DNA from: Phoebastria nigripes
Lineage: Eukaryota; Chordata; Aves; Procellariiformes; Diomedeidae
NCBI GenBank assembly: GCA_035582835.1
Contig: JAYKAV010002739.1
Coordinates: forward strand, 354,630-418,629
Length of the DNA stretch: 64,000 nt
Direction: 5' to 3'
Shown: piece by piece, positions 51,043 to 63,968 of the stretch
Position numbering within the stretch: the first letter of the stretch is position 1
Layout: every line of letters starts with the position of its first letter
The notes under the pieces: model-generated
Database searches by the model: none
Told to the model about the DNA's origin: nothing
Seen by the model: the letters and a program-made list of their open reading frames with translations, nothing else
Made by a program: the position numbers and the translations under genes

Positions 51043-53506
51043 TGTACTTAAATTATGGTCCATTTATAGACACAAACAAATTCCAATTGTTTATAACTTT
51101 TGTATAGTGCAAATGTGCTTGGTAGGTAACCTGTTGGCTTATGGTTAAGGAAGAAGATGGCTATATTCTGTTGAGTGAAGACAAATAGTATTAGTCTGAG
51201 GCTTTTAATTCTTGAGCATGAGTAAGTTGCCTTTGCTATGAAGGAGAGACAAATGAAGGGCAAAATATAAATAGGGAACTGAAGAAATTTGATATGCTCA
51301 AGGCCAAAGAATATACCTACTGCTTGTATTCTGTGCTTTGAATGGACAGAACCTTTTGAAAAGACAGGCAAACAAGAAAGTTCAGTGTGCTTTTCTCATT
51401 GGTGATGGGGCCGACTTAATGTAACCCATTTGGTATATGGGATTTTAGCTAATCCTAATACAGAAAATAACTTGGAATATGCTGCTTTGTTAAATAAGGT
51501 GACTAATTTTTCTCTGTCACATTCAGTGGTTTGTTGTATGACTGGATATTTACTGTGTTTGCATTTATGGTAGCCCTAGCTGGTGACTGATGATTGTAAA
51601 CTTCCGGATCCTGGAGGCAATGTAAAGGTGAGAATTTGCATGTTAAAACAGTAGTTCTCAAACCAGGTGTACTTTTCCAGATCATATTCCATATGCTTCA
51701 GTGTGTGCAAGGGGTGTGCACTTACCTGCTAGTCCATGCATATCAACTCTATAGCCGTGTTTCTTTGGGGAAGGGCCAGGGGGAGTAGGTCTACACTTTA
51801 AAAACTATATTGTGGATTAATGCATTCACAAATAATTAACTTCAGCTTCTTGACAAAAGGCTTATTTTTTCTTTGGCTATCCTTGGAAGAAATCTGTAGG
51901 GCGTGATGACCACTGGTTAAATAATTAAGTTTCAAGCAGCTAAGGCTGTAGTCTTGTCTGTTGCTGTAAGAGGCTGCTGCGGAATACTTTTGAGTTGAAA
52001 TTACCACTGGTGCATATTGGGAGTAAAGTCACAAGTGTCCACTTCCAGGTACTGGGGGAGGTCGTAGCCAAAAGGTGAACTTGGTGGCAGTGAAGGCACC
52101 AGGGAACCAGGAAAATGTGTATCTGTTTGCAGAAATAGCTTCTAGAGAACAGTGGCAGTATCTCCAGACAGAGGTTTAAGTTTGCTTTAGAGGCTGCAGA
52201 GGTGGCAAGAGCTGGGGAGAGACCCGGACAATGGCAGTACAGGTGTCAGGGCTGGGAATGGTGCTGTGGAAGCTGTTAAGAGCCCAAGAGAATTGCGGCT
52301 GGGCAAGGCAACGGAGCTGAGTAGTTGTGGAAGTGACAGAAGGGGCATCCGTGTTTGTATGCATGCTTGTTTCTGGAAATGTGATGTAAGTGTACAACAT
52401 GCATGAGTTTCTGCTTAAGAGTAAAGAATACATACCTCCAAGATGGCATATTGGCTTCTGTGTTGTGACTTGCATTACTGCTATTTCTTGTCAAGTTCAG
52501 AGGATCAATTGTATGTTTGTGGTAATACATCACAAGATTGTAAATAGTTTACTGTATCATGGCCACATTATGATATGGAGAACCTGTTTCTTGCTTCAGT
52601 TGTCTCGTGGTATAAAACAGACTCTTGGGGTGAAGACAGATTAAAATTTCCCTTCCTGTCTTGAGGGTTACTAAAAAAAAATCCAAACGCTATGAATGGA
52701 TACAATATACTGTACAATTTAATGAGATCTGAACAATGGCTCTTTATTGGTGAGTGGATTGTTCATGTGTATGTGTGTATTTATCTTTAAGATGTACTAA
52801 ATTTGAATGGAAGAAGGTACGTATTGTTACAGAAAAGTAAAGAATGGACACGATCTTAATTTTGAGAACTGGTCTCCTGCAGAGCTGTATATCAAAATAA
52901 TTTTATGTTGTGCAAGTCTAATATTTCACTAACAGATCATTGATAAACATATTTTAAGTCCACTAGTATTCCTGAAGTGAAGTACAGGACGGAAAAGTGG
53001 AGAATAATCTGGGAACTGCTTTCAACCTCCTCTTGCTTATATAGGAATCATTAAGATAAGATAATGATCAAGAAAGTGGCTTGTTGTGAGGAGTGATACG
53101 GGGTGAAGGGGAGCTTGGTGGTGTCCTTCTGCAGGCTCTGTGGCCAGGGTAATTCTCAAGCATTCCATGGGAAATTCATGTGTAATAGCAAGCAACAGAG
53201 GTGAATTTTAGGTATGCCTTGACAAGGCTGCTGTTCTCGCCTTTCCCCTTTTATTTTGGTTTCCAACTTTGCCGTAAAGTATCCAATGCTTTTCATTGTT
53301 AGAAGGAACTTTGCCTGACTTTTATCCTTAACCTCGTCTGTTGACAGATGGCCTCAAAGGAATTGGATTGTCACTGAGTGCCCTGTTCTGTGTGAGCAGT
53401 GAGTCCGTATTCCTGTGATATGGAAGGATTCCCATGGGATGTCTCCTAATAAAAAACGTGCTTTGTGACTCTGAAAAATTGGTGTGTTTTCTCCCCATAC
53501 CTGCAG

Positions 53507-53581
53507 AGATTGAGTGACTTGTACTGCAGCATTGGAGAGAAGTTTCTCTTGGTGTCTGTAGACAAGTACCCCTCTGTTGAA
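53507..53581 (+). other. Weak candidate exon, phase 0 to phase 0
   Basis: The tract TTTTCTCCCCATACCTGCAG is a good splice acceptor ending at 53,506. The next 25 codons are open (RLSDLYCSIGEKFLLVSVDK at the start) and end at GAA|GTGAGA, an acceptable donor at 53,582. Both ends are phase 0, matching the donor at 39,407. The frame also stays open past this donor to a stop at 53,656. I recognise no family. A chance open frame is quite possible, since intronic pseudo-exons of this size are common. Confidence 0.15.
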
Positions 53582-55072
53582 GTGAGAAAGAGAGCACTTG
53601 CAACTCTACAATACTTCTGTGTTTCGTATACTGCTTCATATATAACTAAACACTGAGTTCCTTCTAAGTAGTATAACGTCACCTTTCCTTATGTTACTGT
53701 GCTAGTATCTCTCAACTTTGGCATGAATTGCTAAGCTCTAAGTGAAGTGTATTCCTTGTTCCTTTTGCTTGAATATAATTTTAAAGCATGGCTTCTCTTT
53801 ATTAACTAGACAGAGACCCACAGCAGCTTTCCAGTGTATTAATTCTAGGCAGGTAGTAATGAAAACTGAACTGTGAATGATGTCCTGGATGTGACTATTT
53901 TTTTTGAAGGTTGGTTCTCCCTGCTTTGTGCTATTTGTATTATGGAAGAAAGTGCTTCTAAAGCCCTTAGGTCCCAAGAAAGCAGCTTTGTTATAAGTTC
54001 TTCAGTTCCTGGTACTTCTAAAAATAATCCTGTTTTCCCTTTGATATACATAGTGATCATGCTTTGAGACAGTGATCAGTGATGTCCTAATTTTGCATCA
54101 CCAGTGTGGACAAAAGTTTCAAAACAAGTTATATGCTTTGTATTCTATCTGATAGGTCAATAATCCTGTATCAATCCAAGTCATAGAAAATCCAAACCCG
54201 AAAACTAACTCTTTGGAAGTGAAACAAAGAGTCTAAATGGGCTCATGTAGTGTTAAAGGAGCAAAGCTCTTGGTGCGCTTGGTCATGGAACTCTTTGTAG
54301 ACGAGAAAGCTGGTCTTTTAAGTGTCCTCTGCTGATTATGTAAGTTAATGTGTTAAACTTACTTGTAGCAAGTAGTTTAACAGAAGTCTTATTAATGGGA
54401 ATAATGGTTTATATCAAAGTTGTTCAGAGACTAGATGTAATGAAACAGAGCCATAATTACTTGCTTTAAACTGAATAATTGGATGTGGTCCTGTCATGGT
54501 ATTGTAAGACCCCACTTGAGCAACAAGCAAGTCTTCTTTTCATCATAGAAAGTGCCANCCAGCATACAGCTACAGCACAACAGAGAAATCTAGGATTGAG
54601 CACAGGGCCATTTGTCTTCCCATGCAGCTGAGGGCTGAGTGAGGTATCTGGTTTTAAATACTTACTGGTGTCTCTGTTTGTTACTGTAATAGAGAGAGCC
54701 TGTAATTCAAGGCCTGCTCATGATGTGTTTGTAAAGAAGTGGTCCCTGATTGTCAAGGTGGTATAGCGTGGGAGAGTTATGTTCAAGGCTTCTTAGATCA
54801 TGTGTTAGTATTATCCTGTTATGAATGGTAGCTCCTTCAGCGGCTTCCTAATTTAGAATAGATAGAATTTTCCTCTGCAGTTTCATAAATTTCCAATAAA
54901 AGCAACTTAAGCAGAGGGTTTTTTTGTGTTGTGACTTTATTGCTTTTTGTTCATAAAATCTTGGTGAAGAGGATAGTGTTTGAAAAACTGTATTTGAGTT
55001 GATGCTTCAGAATTAATGTAAAATGTTAAGGATATTCCACTTTAGCAGTGTAAGCACTGATGTGTCTGCATT

Positions 55073-55140
55073 AGAATCATAGAAATCATAGAATCATTTA
55101 GGTTGGAAAAGACCTTTAAGATCATTGAGTCCAACTGTAA
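55073..55140 (-). mobile_element. Minimal CR1 3' tail, antisense
   Basis: AGAATCATAGAAATCATAGA, then ATTTAGGTTGGAAAAGACC and GATCATTGAGTCCAACTGTAA. This is only the terminal 65 or so bases of a CR1, the same subfamily as the copies at 17.3 and 26.7 kb. It is an extreme case of 5' truncation. Confidence 0.92.
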
Positions 55141-55281
55141 ATGTTTGTGCTTTTGTGCTTTCTATTAATATGTGTTATTTGACAGTTGTATTGATAACAT
55201 TAGTAAAAAAGACTTGAGTCAAGCTAGTTTGCAACACCTAGAAAATACATGAATAGTTAGTTATCTGAAAGTTGTTTTGTG

Positions 55282-55322
55282 TTTTTTTTTTTCTTTTTTT
55301 CTTTCTTTTTTTTCTTCTTCTT
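55282..55322. repeat. Polypyrimidine tract
   Basis: Forty-one consecutive T/C bases, mainly T, about 140 bases after the CR1 tail. This is low-complexity sequence. Confidence 0.9.
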
Positions 55323-58300
55323 GAGAAAGCTTAGCTATGGAATATAATGCCACTTTAAAGTGTCAATAAGTACATAGAGCTATTAAAATAAGAAAATTAG
55401 TATTTAAAGAAAAAGAAAAGGGGTGAGTTTCAGGAAACCATTGGTGAACTCTCCCACCGCCCTCTTCCTCCATCCTTCTTCTTATAAAGTGTTAGACTGT
55501 GAATGCTGCTAACAACATCTTTCAAACCTGCATGCCTATCTTTATCTCTAATGCTACTTAATTCTTTTAGAGCTTTTAGAAATGTGGGTTTATCTTGTAA
55601 ATTCAAATTAAGACCCAGAGTAGAAGTGAAACCTGCTGACACAGTGGTTCCAAAAGTCTGATATTGTGGTACAGTTCCTCTGTTGTGGAATGTGTTCATG
55701 ATGATAGTGTTTAGGAGAGCATGCATGTTTATGAATGTGTATAAGTTGCTAGTAACATTATGTGTTACCAAAAATCCAGTTACATTATGGAATTAGTCAA
55801 AAGTGGAAACAAGCTTCAAATACATAGAATAAACTTTTCTTTAAGCTGCTGTCATTGTTTCATTTCCTAAACAGTAAGTGTAAATGTGCATTGCAGTCTT
55901 TTCAATTGCTTTTTGTTTAACGTACTACTTCAACAGATTGCTATTTGAGTATGCAGCTTGATAATTTTCTTCAATAGAAAATGCTGGAAGAACTGTAAGA
56001 ATAGAGAGCATGGTGGTTGTGCTCTGTACTATTGTACAATAACTTCCTTTCTGAGGTTATCCAAATTCTATGTTTTTTCCCAATTACATAGTCTGTATGA
56101 CTAAATTTCAAGTGTTTAAGCATTACGACCTCAGTGGTCTGAAAAAAGTAAGTTATCTTCACTNGTATATCTAAATAACTTGTCCATGAGTGAAAATTTG
56201 GGGTTAATAGCAGTATCAGTGTATACAAGTCATTTTTGAAGTGGACTAGGTTCCCCCTAGTGTCCTGGTATGAATGTTGTAATTCTAAACTGAACTACAG
56301 TTCAGTCTTCCTTTAATGGGAGAGCTTCCTTTTGGCACAGTAGTTCTGTCCCAGTGAGAAAAGGGTGCCTTACCCTTCTTTTGAGCCCCTGTCAATGCAC
56401 AGAGACCTCAGACAACGTAAATAGTTTTCAGTAGACAGTTGACCTAGTTATAAATATTTTAAAGTATCCATTTATTTGTCTCATTATGCTTGAATGATTT
56501 TGCTTTTTTTATATATATATTTTTAAGTAATGCTTCTGCTAGTGTTGATTTTAATAATCAAAAATGAAAACTGATTCAAATTTTAAAGACAGATCTTTTG
56601 GAAACTTCAGTTTTTGAGGAAGTCTGTAAAAGATAGTTAAAATCAGATATGAAATTATTGCTTTTGTTTAAATTAGTTAGATCTCAGTCAAAAGCTCTGA
56701 AACTGTTTTTAAGATCACCAGAAGCTATATGTCATACTGACCCAAATATAGAATTTTATTCAAATTTCAATAAAAACATACCATTTTCTACCAAAGTTGA
56801 GTGCCTTATCATCATTCAGATACGATCTCATTTGATTAAGGTTAGCATGCAGTATAAGCCAATTTGATTCTGTTTGTTCTGTACATAGGAGATTTTTACA
56901 GCATGCTGTTCGGTGACACTTTTCCAGTCTGGTTTACAGGCAGTTGATTTTTTCTCTAGAGTCAGTCCTGTGAAGAAATAAATGTGAGAATAATAGCAAA
57001 TAATTTGGTGGATAGGTTAACTTCTTTGTGTGTGCCCTGACTTAAGCGAAGTAACACTGGGAAAAAAGGGATGGATATGCTTATAATACGCGTATGATCT
57101 AGGCAAATTAAAACTTTATCATTAGAAACATGGGGAGTTGCCTAGAGGACAGGTATATTCAAATTCTTCCTATTTGAGTATTCCTTTACATGTTGCTTTT
57201 GGCTGTAGGTGGGAAGGTTTCAATATTACTGCTTTTAACTGTTGTTTCTCATGCATCTTGTATTTAATTTTTCAAGTTCTCTCCTGTTTCAGTTTGAGGT
57301 GGAAATCAGTCTTTTGGAATCATGGAATGATGAAAGCTTGGTTTGGTTGCTAAAAGCCTTCTAGTGAAGATGTTCTTCCCCCCGCCAAAAAACCCAGTTA
57401 AACATTTAAAGTTATATTAATGCGTATATGATAAGATTAAGATATCTGATTGCAGAAATTTGTTTGATATAGTAACACATCGCCAGGGCTGTAAGCCATA
57501 GTTGTTCCTATTTTGTATGTCACAGTAAAAGCAGGTCTTGGATTATGTGTAGATGGCTTCTCCACAGATTTGATAGTATCAATCAGAAAGACATACTTAT
57601 TCTGGAGACTTGGTTTCTAAATTGTCAGAAACATAATGCAATATTTTTTTTTTTGCTTTCTCTATTTTCCCTTATCTGATGTTTGTAGAAAATTCATTTG
57701 GCTGCCAGATGCAGTTGCCATTGTTTAGATCAACTCTTGCATTTTTTTCAGCATTTAAAAATTCCCTACTAGCTGTGAAATCCTGAATTACAAATGTTAA
57801 GATAAAGTTCTTGTAGTGATCGGGTATAGCATATTTGATTCATATTGGTGGAAGGTCTTTTGCTTAGGTCTCCAGTCTGGATGATGTATTTTATGTATTT
57901 GTCTTAACGTTTGGTTTACTGTGTATTTGACTTAGTATTTTAGTTTTCTGTCTTTTAATGGGATCAATTATGTTCATAAGGACATCTTAAAGCTATTGAA
58001 TCTCTTTTTAAGTTCAGGCAGAGAATGCAGGAGGAGCGTGTGTATCTTGGGCATGACTTAATATATTGAAGCCAGCTTTAGAGTTCCTAGGGCTGGTCAA
58101 AATTGCCATGGTTGCATCTCAGGTAGCATGGGTCTGGTGTAAGCTTACTCTGCAAGTTCAAATTTGCCTTACAGGAAAATCATGGCAGTAGACTTTATGC
58201 AAGCCTAGATAATTGTCCGTCTTCCAGAAGTCAATGTGAAAGCCAAAAGCCTGTCTAAATTCCTTGTTGTGCATGCTCTAATTTCACTTAGAAGCTCAAG

Positions 58301-59639
58301 GAAAGATTGATTTTATTTGTGCTACTGGATGGCAGTGTACAGATTAAGCTGCACGGAACTGTGGTCTAACTGTGGCTATATTAGGAAGACAGGTAACTTC
58401 TGTTGCTTATTCCAAAATGATTAAAAATGCCTCTGTATTGTTTGGGTAACCTTTTCAGAGAGCACCCTTTTTAGTAGTTGTTGGCTGGTTAGAACTCCCA
58501 TGCAAACTCAAATGTTAATGCTATCTAAAGTAGAGAATTCTAAGTGTTTGTTAAACAAATCAAGAGTATCTAATTTGCCTGCAGCGTGTTGGGATGCATT
58601 CAACTTTTTTTACTAAATAGCCCCTCAAGTCATATGTTTACAGTAAGAGTCCTACAGCATTAGTATTTCCTCTTCAAAAGAGAAATGCGTGCATCTTTCT
58701 TAGAAGTACTGTGTTGTGGATTGTCTTTTACATGGTTATTCACAAAAGGAAAAACTGTAATAAAATACTAAAATACTAAAAAAAAAAAAAACCTTCAGTA
58801 GTTCTTGAGACAAAGGATGCAGTAGCTACAAAAGAGGTAGGTTTTCTTTTTTGGCTAATTGTTAGATCTCTGTCACATTTTTTTCCTTGCATTTTGTCAA
58901 TTGAACTTTCCTGTAAAATACGTACCATGTACAATGGCATGCACGAATCTGCTGTCAGAATCAGCATCTTACTTTTAAACTGACGTCTCCTAGAACCTCC
59001 TAGTCAGACACAGCAAAAACATGAAATTTCTTAGTGCATCAGAAAATCAGCTGCTTTCTTGCTTTAAACAGAAACAAAAGGAGCTCAGCTGTATAGCTTT
59101 AAATGATGTTAGACAAGGCTAATAAGAAATAGAAGTGGATCCCCTTTTAAATATCCCTTCGATGATCCTTCCGAAGGATCTTAGGCTGGCTCCTAGAAGT
59201 TTAAAATTCTGACAGTTTTTTTGTCTAGCAACATCTTCCCTTATAAAGGTTATTTCAGACTTTTAAGATATTCTGTTGTGCTTTAGAATTGCAGGAGGAA
59301 AATGGAAGAAATTTTGGCAAGAAAGTACGTGTCTGAAGATAGGGCTTCATGCTAAGGCTGAGCTGGACTAATTAGTTCCTGGTCTATGAAGGGGAGGAAG
59401 TGTCATTTCCCCCTTTGTCCTGTCTCCTTTCCCATAAGCTGATTCAACCTGTGAAGCTGGCAAAAAAGAAACAAAAACCTCAAAAACCACCCAACAAACC
59501 AAACCAAAACTTGTCAGGGTTAGTTTTCTGAAATGAATGTTAACTGAGTTNTATGTTTACTCTGTGATCAGGAAAGGATCAGATCTAATGTAAGGCAAGG
59601 ATGTTATAATGTCTAGTCAAAATATTGTGAGAAGAAGGG
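55323..59639. other. Non-coding (putative intronic) stretch
   Basis: No exon can be supported. An A-run lies at about 58,779-58,791. A short perfect hairpin, GATCCTTC/C/GAAGGATC, lies at 59,164-59,180. Confidence 0.55.
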
Positions 59640-59694
59640 AAAGTGGCATGAGTGGGATCTCTCCAAGCTGTTAATGATACCCAAGCTGAGATGT

Positions 59695-59910
59695 GAAGCT
59701 ACAGCATTGAAGTGTGGCTCCACTACAGTCCAGGTCAGTCTCTGCTGGAGTTGCCCCGTGGACCTGCCCTTCCTATCGGGGCTCAGCAGTCTCACCTGCT
59801 CCATGCACTGCCTGCGCCTCACCAGTAATGAGTGGCATCAGAGCTGAAGTGGCAAAATACCGTCAGCGTAATTTTATTGCCGGATCGGTTTCCTGATCCG
59901 GTATGTTGTT
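59695..59910. other. CpG-enriched patch with hairpin
   Basis: The local G+C and CpG content is above the surroundings (for example CCCCGTGGACC, TATCGGGGCTC, CTGCGCCTC, ACCGTCAGCG). CCGGATC at 59,880-59,886 pairs with GATCCGG at 59,895-59,901 across an 8-base loop. The origin is not recognised. It could be a conserved non-coding element, a weak internal CpG-rich regulatory site, or an old transposon. Confidence 0.4.
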
Positions 59911-60249
59911 GGCTCAGATGATTGCCAGCACTAGTACAAAAANGGGAATTGCAGCTTTCTGTTGCTGTCTGCCTTGTTAATAAAATACATGTGGATCGCT
60001 AGAACTTATTTTTTTGGTAGTTGTGGATTTATCATGGTAGAAGCTTGCTAATACACTGGTAACTAGTTGACATTCAGCATGTAATAGTCTGACTGGTATT
60101 CATGATAAATGTAGGTTTCAGATGTCTTGAAGTTATTCAGCATAACTTGGGAGATGTGATTTGTGGAATGTATTTTGTATTAAAATAATCTGCAGACAAC
60201 ACCACCTGAATCCTGTAAGTTACACCACTTGGAAAGTTAAAAAATTTGT

Positions 60250-60325
60250 GATGAAATTCTGCCCNCGTTCAAATTGCAGTGGTCATGAGCAGGTCCGGAG
60301 TTTTACTTCCATTCTGCCTGCCTTG
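60250..60325. repeat. Possible old palindromic repeat fragment
   Basis: ATGAAATTCTGCCC then GAGTTTTACTTCCATTCTG resemble two parts of the ancient sauropsid repeat built around GAAATTCTGGCCC and a short inverted copy. The match is weak, from memory, and one base is ambiguous (60,265). Confidence 0.3.
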
Positions 60326-60814
60326 TTTTTAAGAAGAAATGTTATGGGCCAGCGGAGTGCCGATACTTCCTGCGGTATCAGTCCTGCTACTGATGTTCGA
60401 AACGTTGCCTTACCTTCCTGTTGTAATTTGCTGAGCTTTGATTTGTAGGTACTAATTTTTGTTCACTGTAAGAGTAAACGTGTTGTCAGTAAATTATTAC
60501 ACAGATACTTGGCTTGACTGGGATGCAATTATATGAATAGGGGAGAATTCGAGAGACAGGGAAAGCTGAAGGTGAAGAGTTAAGCCTTGAATTCATGTGA
60601 ATTGGTGACATTCATGACCTTTCACTTTTCTATGAAGAGAAAGACATGTAGGTGAACAATCATTCAAAAATTACAGCATTCATTGAAAGAGTAGATTTTT
60701 TATTTATTAGCTGCTGATGTTTGGTGTTCTTATCGAGGAAGTGTTCTGTGTGGGTGTAGCTTGGTTTGGTTGTATTTGGAGAGTCTGTCCTAACTGGATA
60801 ATTGGATAATTTGA

Positions 60815-60839
60815 CCCTTCTCTTTTTTTTTTTTTTCCC

Positions 60840-60875
<36 letters not shown>

Positions 60876-60905
60876 CTTTTCCCTTCCCTTTTTTTTTTTC
60901 CTCCT
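60815..60905. repeat. 91-base pure polypyrimidine tract
   Basis: Every base from 60,815 to 60,905 is C or T, with long T-runs separated by CCC or CC blocks. Partial mirror symmetry makes it a candidate for triplex (H-DNA) formation. Confidence 0.92.
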
Positions 60906-61313
60906 GAGGATCTGCTGTCAGGGAAAGGCTTTTGTGTGCCTGTACTTCAAATAATGTCAGTACAAACCAGATAATTTTATCTGCCCCATATTATGCTGCT
61001 TCATATCTGAACTCATCAGCTGTTCACTTCTGTGCCATCTATTATTCTAGGAGATGAATGTTTAATAGTTGTACAAGTGATTGTAGAGCATTTAAACATG
61101 TGGCCTTAATAGTGTTGAAACAGCCCTGGTTTATAGTTCTTGTGAACTTGCACAGTCATCTAAGACTTCTTTAGGATAAAGAAAAATTAGAATATCTCTC
61201 AAAAATGCTGCCAAAATGCCTGGAGATGAATTTAGGTAAAAGCAAGTGATGAGGGATATGTTGTAGTTGTAAAGTGAGCAGCTTTGAATTTAGAAAGTAT
61301 CCTCATTCTTTTG

Positions 61314-61368
61314 CCAAAAAAACCCAAAAAAACCCAAAAAAACCACCACCAACCCCAACCAAAACCAA
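61314..61368. repeat. A/C-only tract with A7C3 units
   Basis: Fifty-five bases contain only A and C. They start with three copies of AAAAAAACCC (the last slightly changed) and continue as ACC/CCAA-type repeats. A/C-rich sequence with rare G and T continues to about 61,418. It may be a decayed A-rich tail. Confidence 0.9.
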
Positions 61369-61894
61369 GGAACCCCAAAAAAGCCCCAACAAATCAAATC
61401 ACCCAAAACCCCCCTAGCCTACCTCAATGCCATCTGCATGGTGACCACACGCTCATACATGTTGAAGTGAAATTCTTGGTAGTGTTCTGTTTGAACATGG
61501 TGAATTTCTTCCATCTACCTCTACTGAGGGATGTTTTTGAGTCCAGAAGTAAGTACTCTAAAATGTTACATACATCTTTTGTTTTTCTGCTTCATCAATG
61601 TATCCAAATCAGGACTGCAGGGTGATTAATGAAGTAGTCTCTGCAATGGAGTACATAGTAATCTAGCTGTTGATGACGATTCAGATTACAAATTTCAGTG
61701 GTATCCTCTCTAGAGAATAAGTATGCAGCTCTCAGAATGATGTGTAATGTCAGGAGGGCTCAAATTAGTGGTCTGCCTCATGCTTGCTCTCAGCATCCCA
61801 GTGGCTTGTGACAGTTGTCCTGCAATGCACTGAGAAACCCAAGAGTCCACTACTGGGGCAATGCACCAGAGAATATCTGCACAGAATACATCTA
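61369..61894. other. Non-coding stretch
   Basis: No supported gene or recognisable repeat. Confidence 0.55.
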
Positions 61895-61939
61895 TCTTTT
61901 TTTCTTCCTCCTTCCCCCCCCCCCCTTTTTCTTTTTTTT
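61895..61939. repeat. Polypyrimidine tract with C-run
   Basis: Forty-five consecutive C/T bases with a run of 12 or so Cs in the centre, flanked by T-rich arms. Confidence 0.9.
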
Positions 61940-62386
61940 GAAATCTTCAGTTCCACGTATACGTGCCGATAAAAACTGAAGCAAGCTGAAGAGTGCTGTG
62001 CAGATGTACCTCTTGGGAACTAGCTGTTATGTGGAAATTGTATTCTGAAAAATACTTGTAGGCAGTCAAACTCTTGGTTTTTATGGATAGTTTTATTTCA
62101 TTAAATGCCAAGTGACTGCCTAAGAAGGTTTCTGTGTTCCCCTGCTAAGGGAATAACATCTCCTTAGAGGAATAGCTTATATTTAATTTATGTGTAATAG
62201 AAAACTTGTAGGAAGCTGTTCTTCTTAATATGAGTTAGTAGGTTCCCATTTAATAAGAAGCTGAACAAAACCCTCTGTAGTGGTATTTGACATACTAACA
62301 TTAGACAGTTTGTGTCATACAACTTGCTCCTGCATCATCTTAATCCCCTAGCACCTTGCCTCCTCTCCTGACTCCCCCATGACCTG

Positions 62387-62400
62387 CCCCCCCCCCCCCC
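62387..62400. repeat. C-run
   Basis: Fourteen consecutive Cs. A second C-rich site (CCTCCCCCCACCCCC) lies at about 62,658-62,672. Confidence 0.95.
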
Positions 62401-63966
62401 AATCCAAAATAGTGTCTCATTTAGAAGTATTGTCTTATTGTCTCATGGGTAAGTATTTCTTGTTTTTTGTATTCTTTTCTAAAGAGAGGTGCTTTCAGTT
62501 TGATAGATGCTATCCTTTCAGATACATGAAGAAAGGTGGTAGTGAACTGGGTTGGTTTTTTTGGGCTGCAATGTTAGAAAAGATTGTCATGTTCATTTCA
62601 TATAGTTTGTTCATATAAGGAAGGGTAGAGTTTGGATTATGGATGCAACTCTAACACCTCCCCCCACCCCCTGAAACAGGATTTTAAAGTATCAAGAGAA
62701 ACCTCATACCAGATCTACCAATTTACAGGGCTAGATGTGTGGGTATATCAGTATGGCCTCTTTGCAAGCAAACGAGCACTCAGATTCCTTGTGTTCCTAT
62801 CTGGCTAGGTCTGATAGCTCAGGGCTTGAGCTCATGTGGTAAATCCTGCTGAGAGCACAGTCCTGCCCACTGCAGCTACTTCAAATAAAAACGTGCTTGT
62901 GTCCTGCCATGTTGGAATGGCAGATTAAGCACAGCTCTGCCTGCTAGAGACTCTGCAGACACCACAATAAGGCAGTTTACTGCCNGTTCATGATAGACTG
63001 GCATCATAATTGCTCTCTCATTTTAAGAGCAAAATTTGGTGGATAGAAAAGAAGAGGTTGTGGCTGTAGTAATATATGCAGCTTGCTGGTGTGTTAACGC
63101 TAGTGTTGCTATAAGATGTGATAGGGGATATTTTTACAGATTGATCCAGAAACTAGTCATAACAAGTGACATGAAAATCACTCTTCTAATCCATTGCAAA
63201 TGTTTCTGCATTCCACCTCATGGTTAACAGAGGTTTTGGAATTAGTCCAATTTAGTTGATTTTGAGGGAATTTTTAATGGAAGCCTGTACGGCTTACAAG
63301 GAAATCATGGACTATATATTGCTTGTGAAAAGATTAAAAGTTTTGCTAAGAGCTAAGAACTCAGATGGAATCTTTCTTTTCTGTCTGGAGAATAGATACC
63401 TATTTTTTGGACCTGTCTTTCCAAAAAAAGTGCTTTTATAGCTGGAGATAAGCTCAAATAAGTGGAACTTGAAGGGGTATAAAAGTGAAAATTAAGAAGG
63501 AAAGATTGATGGACAAAATATATCTTTCATGATAGCTACTTCTGTTTCTACTTTTTTTTTTTTTAAAAAGCTCTCATACACTTCATAAAGATTCTTTTGC
63601 AGCATCAAGCATATGGTTGAAATATTGCTGCAGTACAAATAGTTTTGCCCTGAGTTCTCACAGTGTTGTCACTGAACATGTTCAAGGATGTGATAATTTT
63701 GAATATATTTGCCTACAGTTTGTTTTAGAATACCTCTGTAGTTAAGCATGTTGAGACAGTTGCAGTTTGAAGTCGTTGTGTTGTTCTCCATCTCATGTGA
63801 AGCTTTTCACTGGTACTTATTCTTAGGTAAGAGCAGATGTTTATCCACAAAGTATTTTGGTATGGGAGTTAAAAGACAAAAACTTCCATCTGTTTGAAAA
63901 AAACTTGTTTATATTTTAGAATGTTGGATTTTTCAGCTTGGCTCTACATGCACATGTTCTTTGCTT

Positions 63967-63968
<2 letters not shown>
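62401..63968. other. Non-coding stretch
   Basis: A+T-rich sequence with no supported gene. The frames present are short and unremarkable. Confidence 0.55.

Larger units (their letters stand above)
48951..55072. other. Non-coding (putative intronic) stretch
   Basis: No exon can be firmly supported. The stretch holds the repeat cluster at 50,981-51,042 and a weak exon candidate at 53,507-53,581, listed separately. It has an A-run at about 49,810-49,819 and a T-run near 49,880-49,888. Confidence 0.5.

Noticed and set aside
54181..54200. A CATAGAAAATCC-like string suggestive of an antisense CR1 tail
   Set aside because: The sequence to its right does not continue with the CR1 3' UTR, so the match is too short to support.
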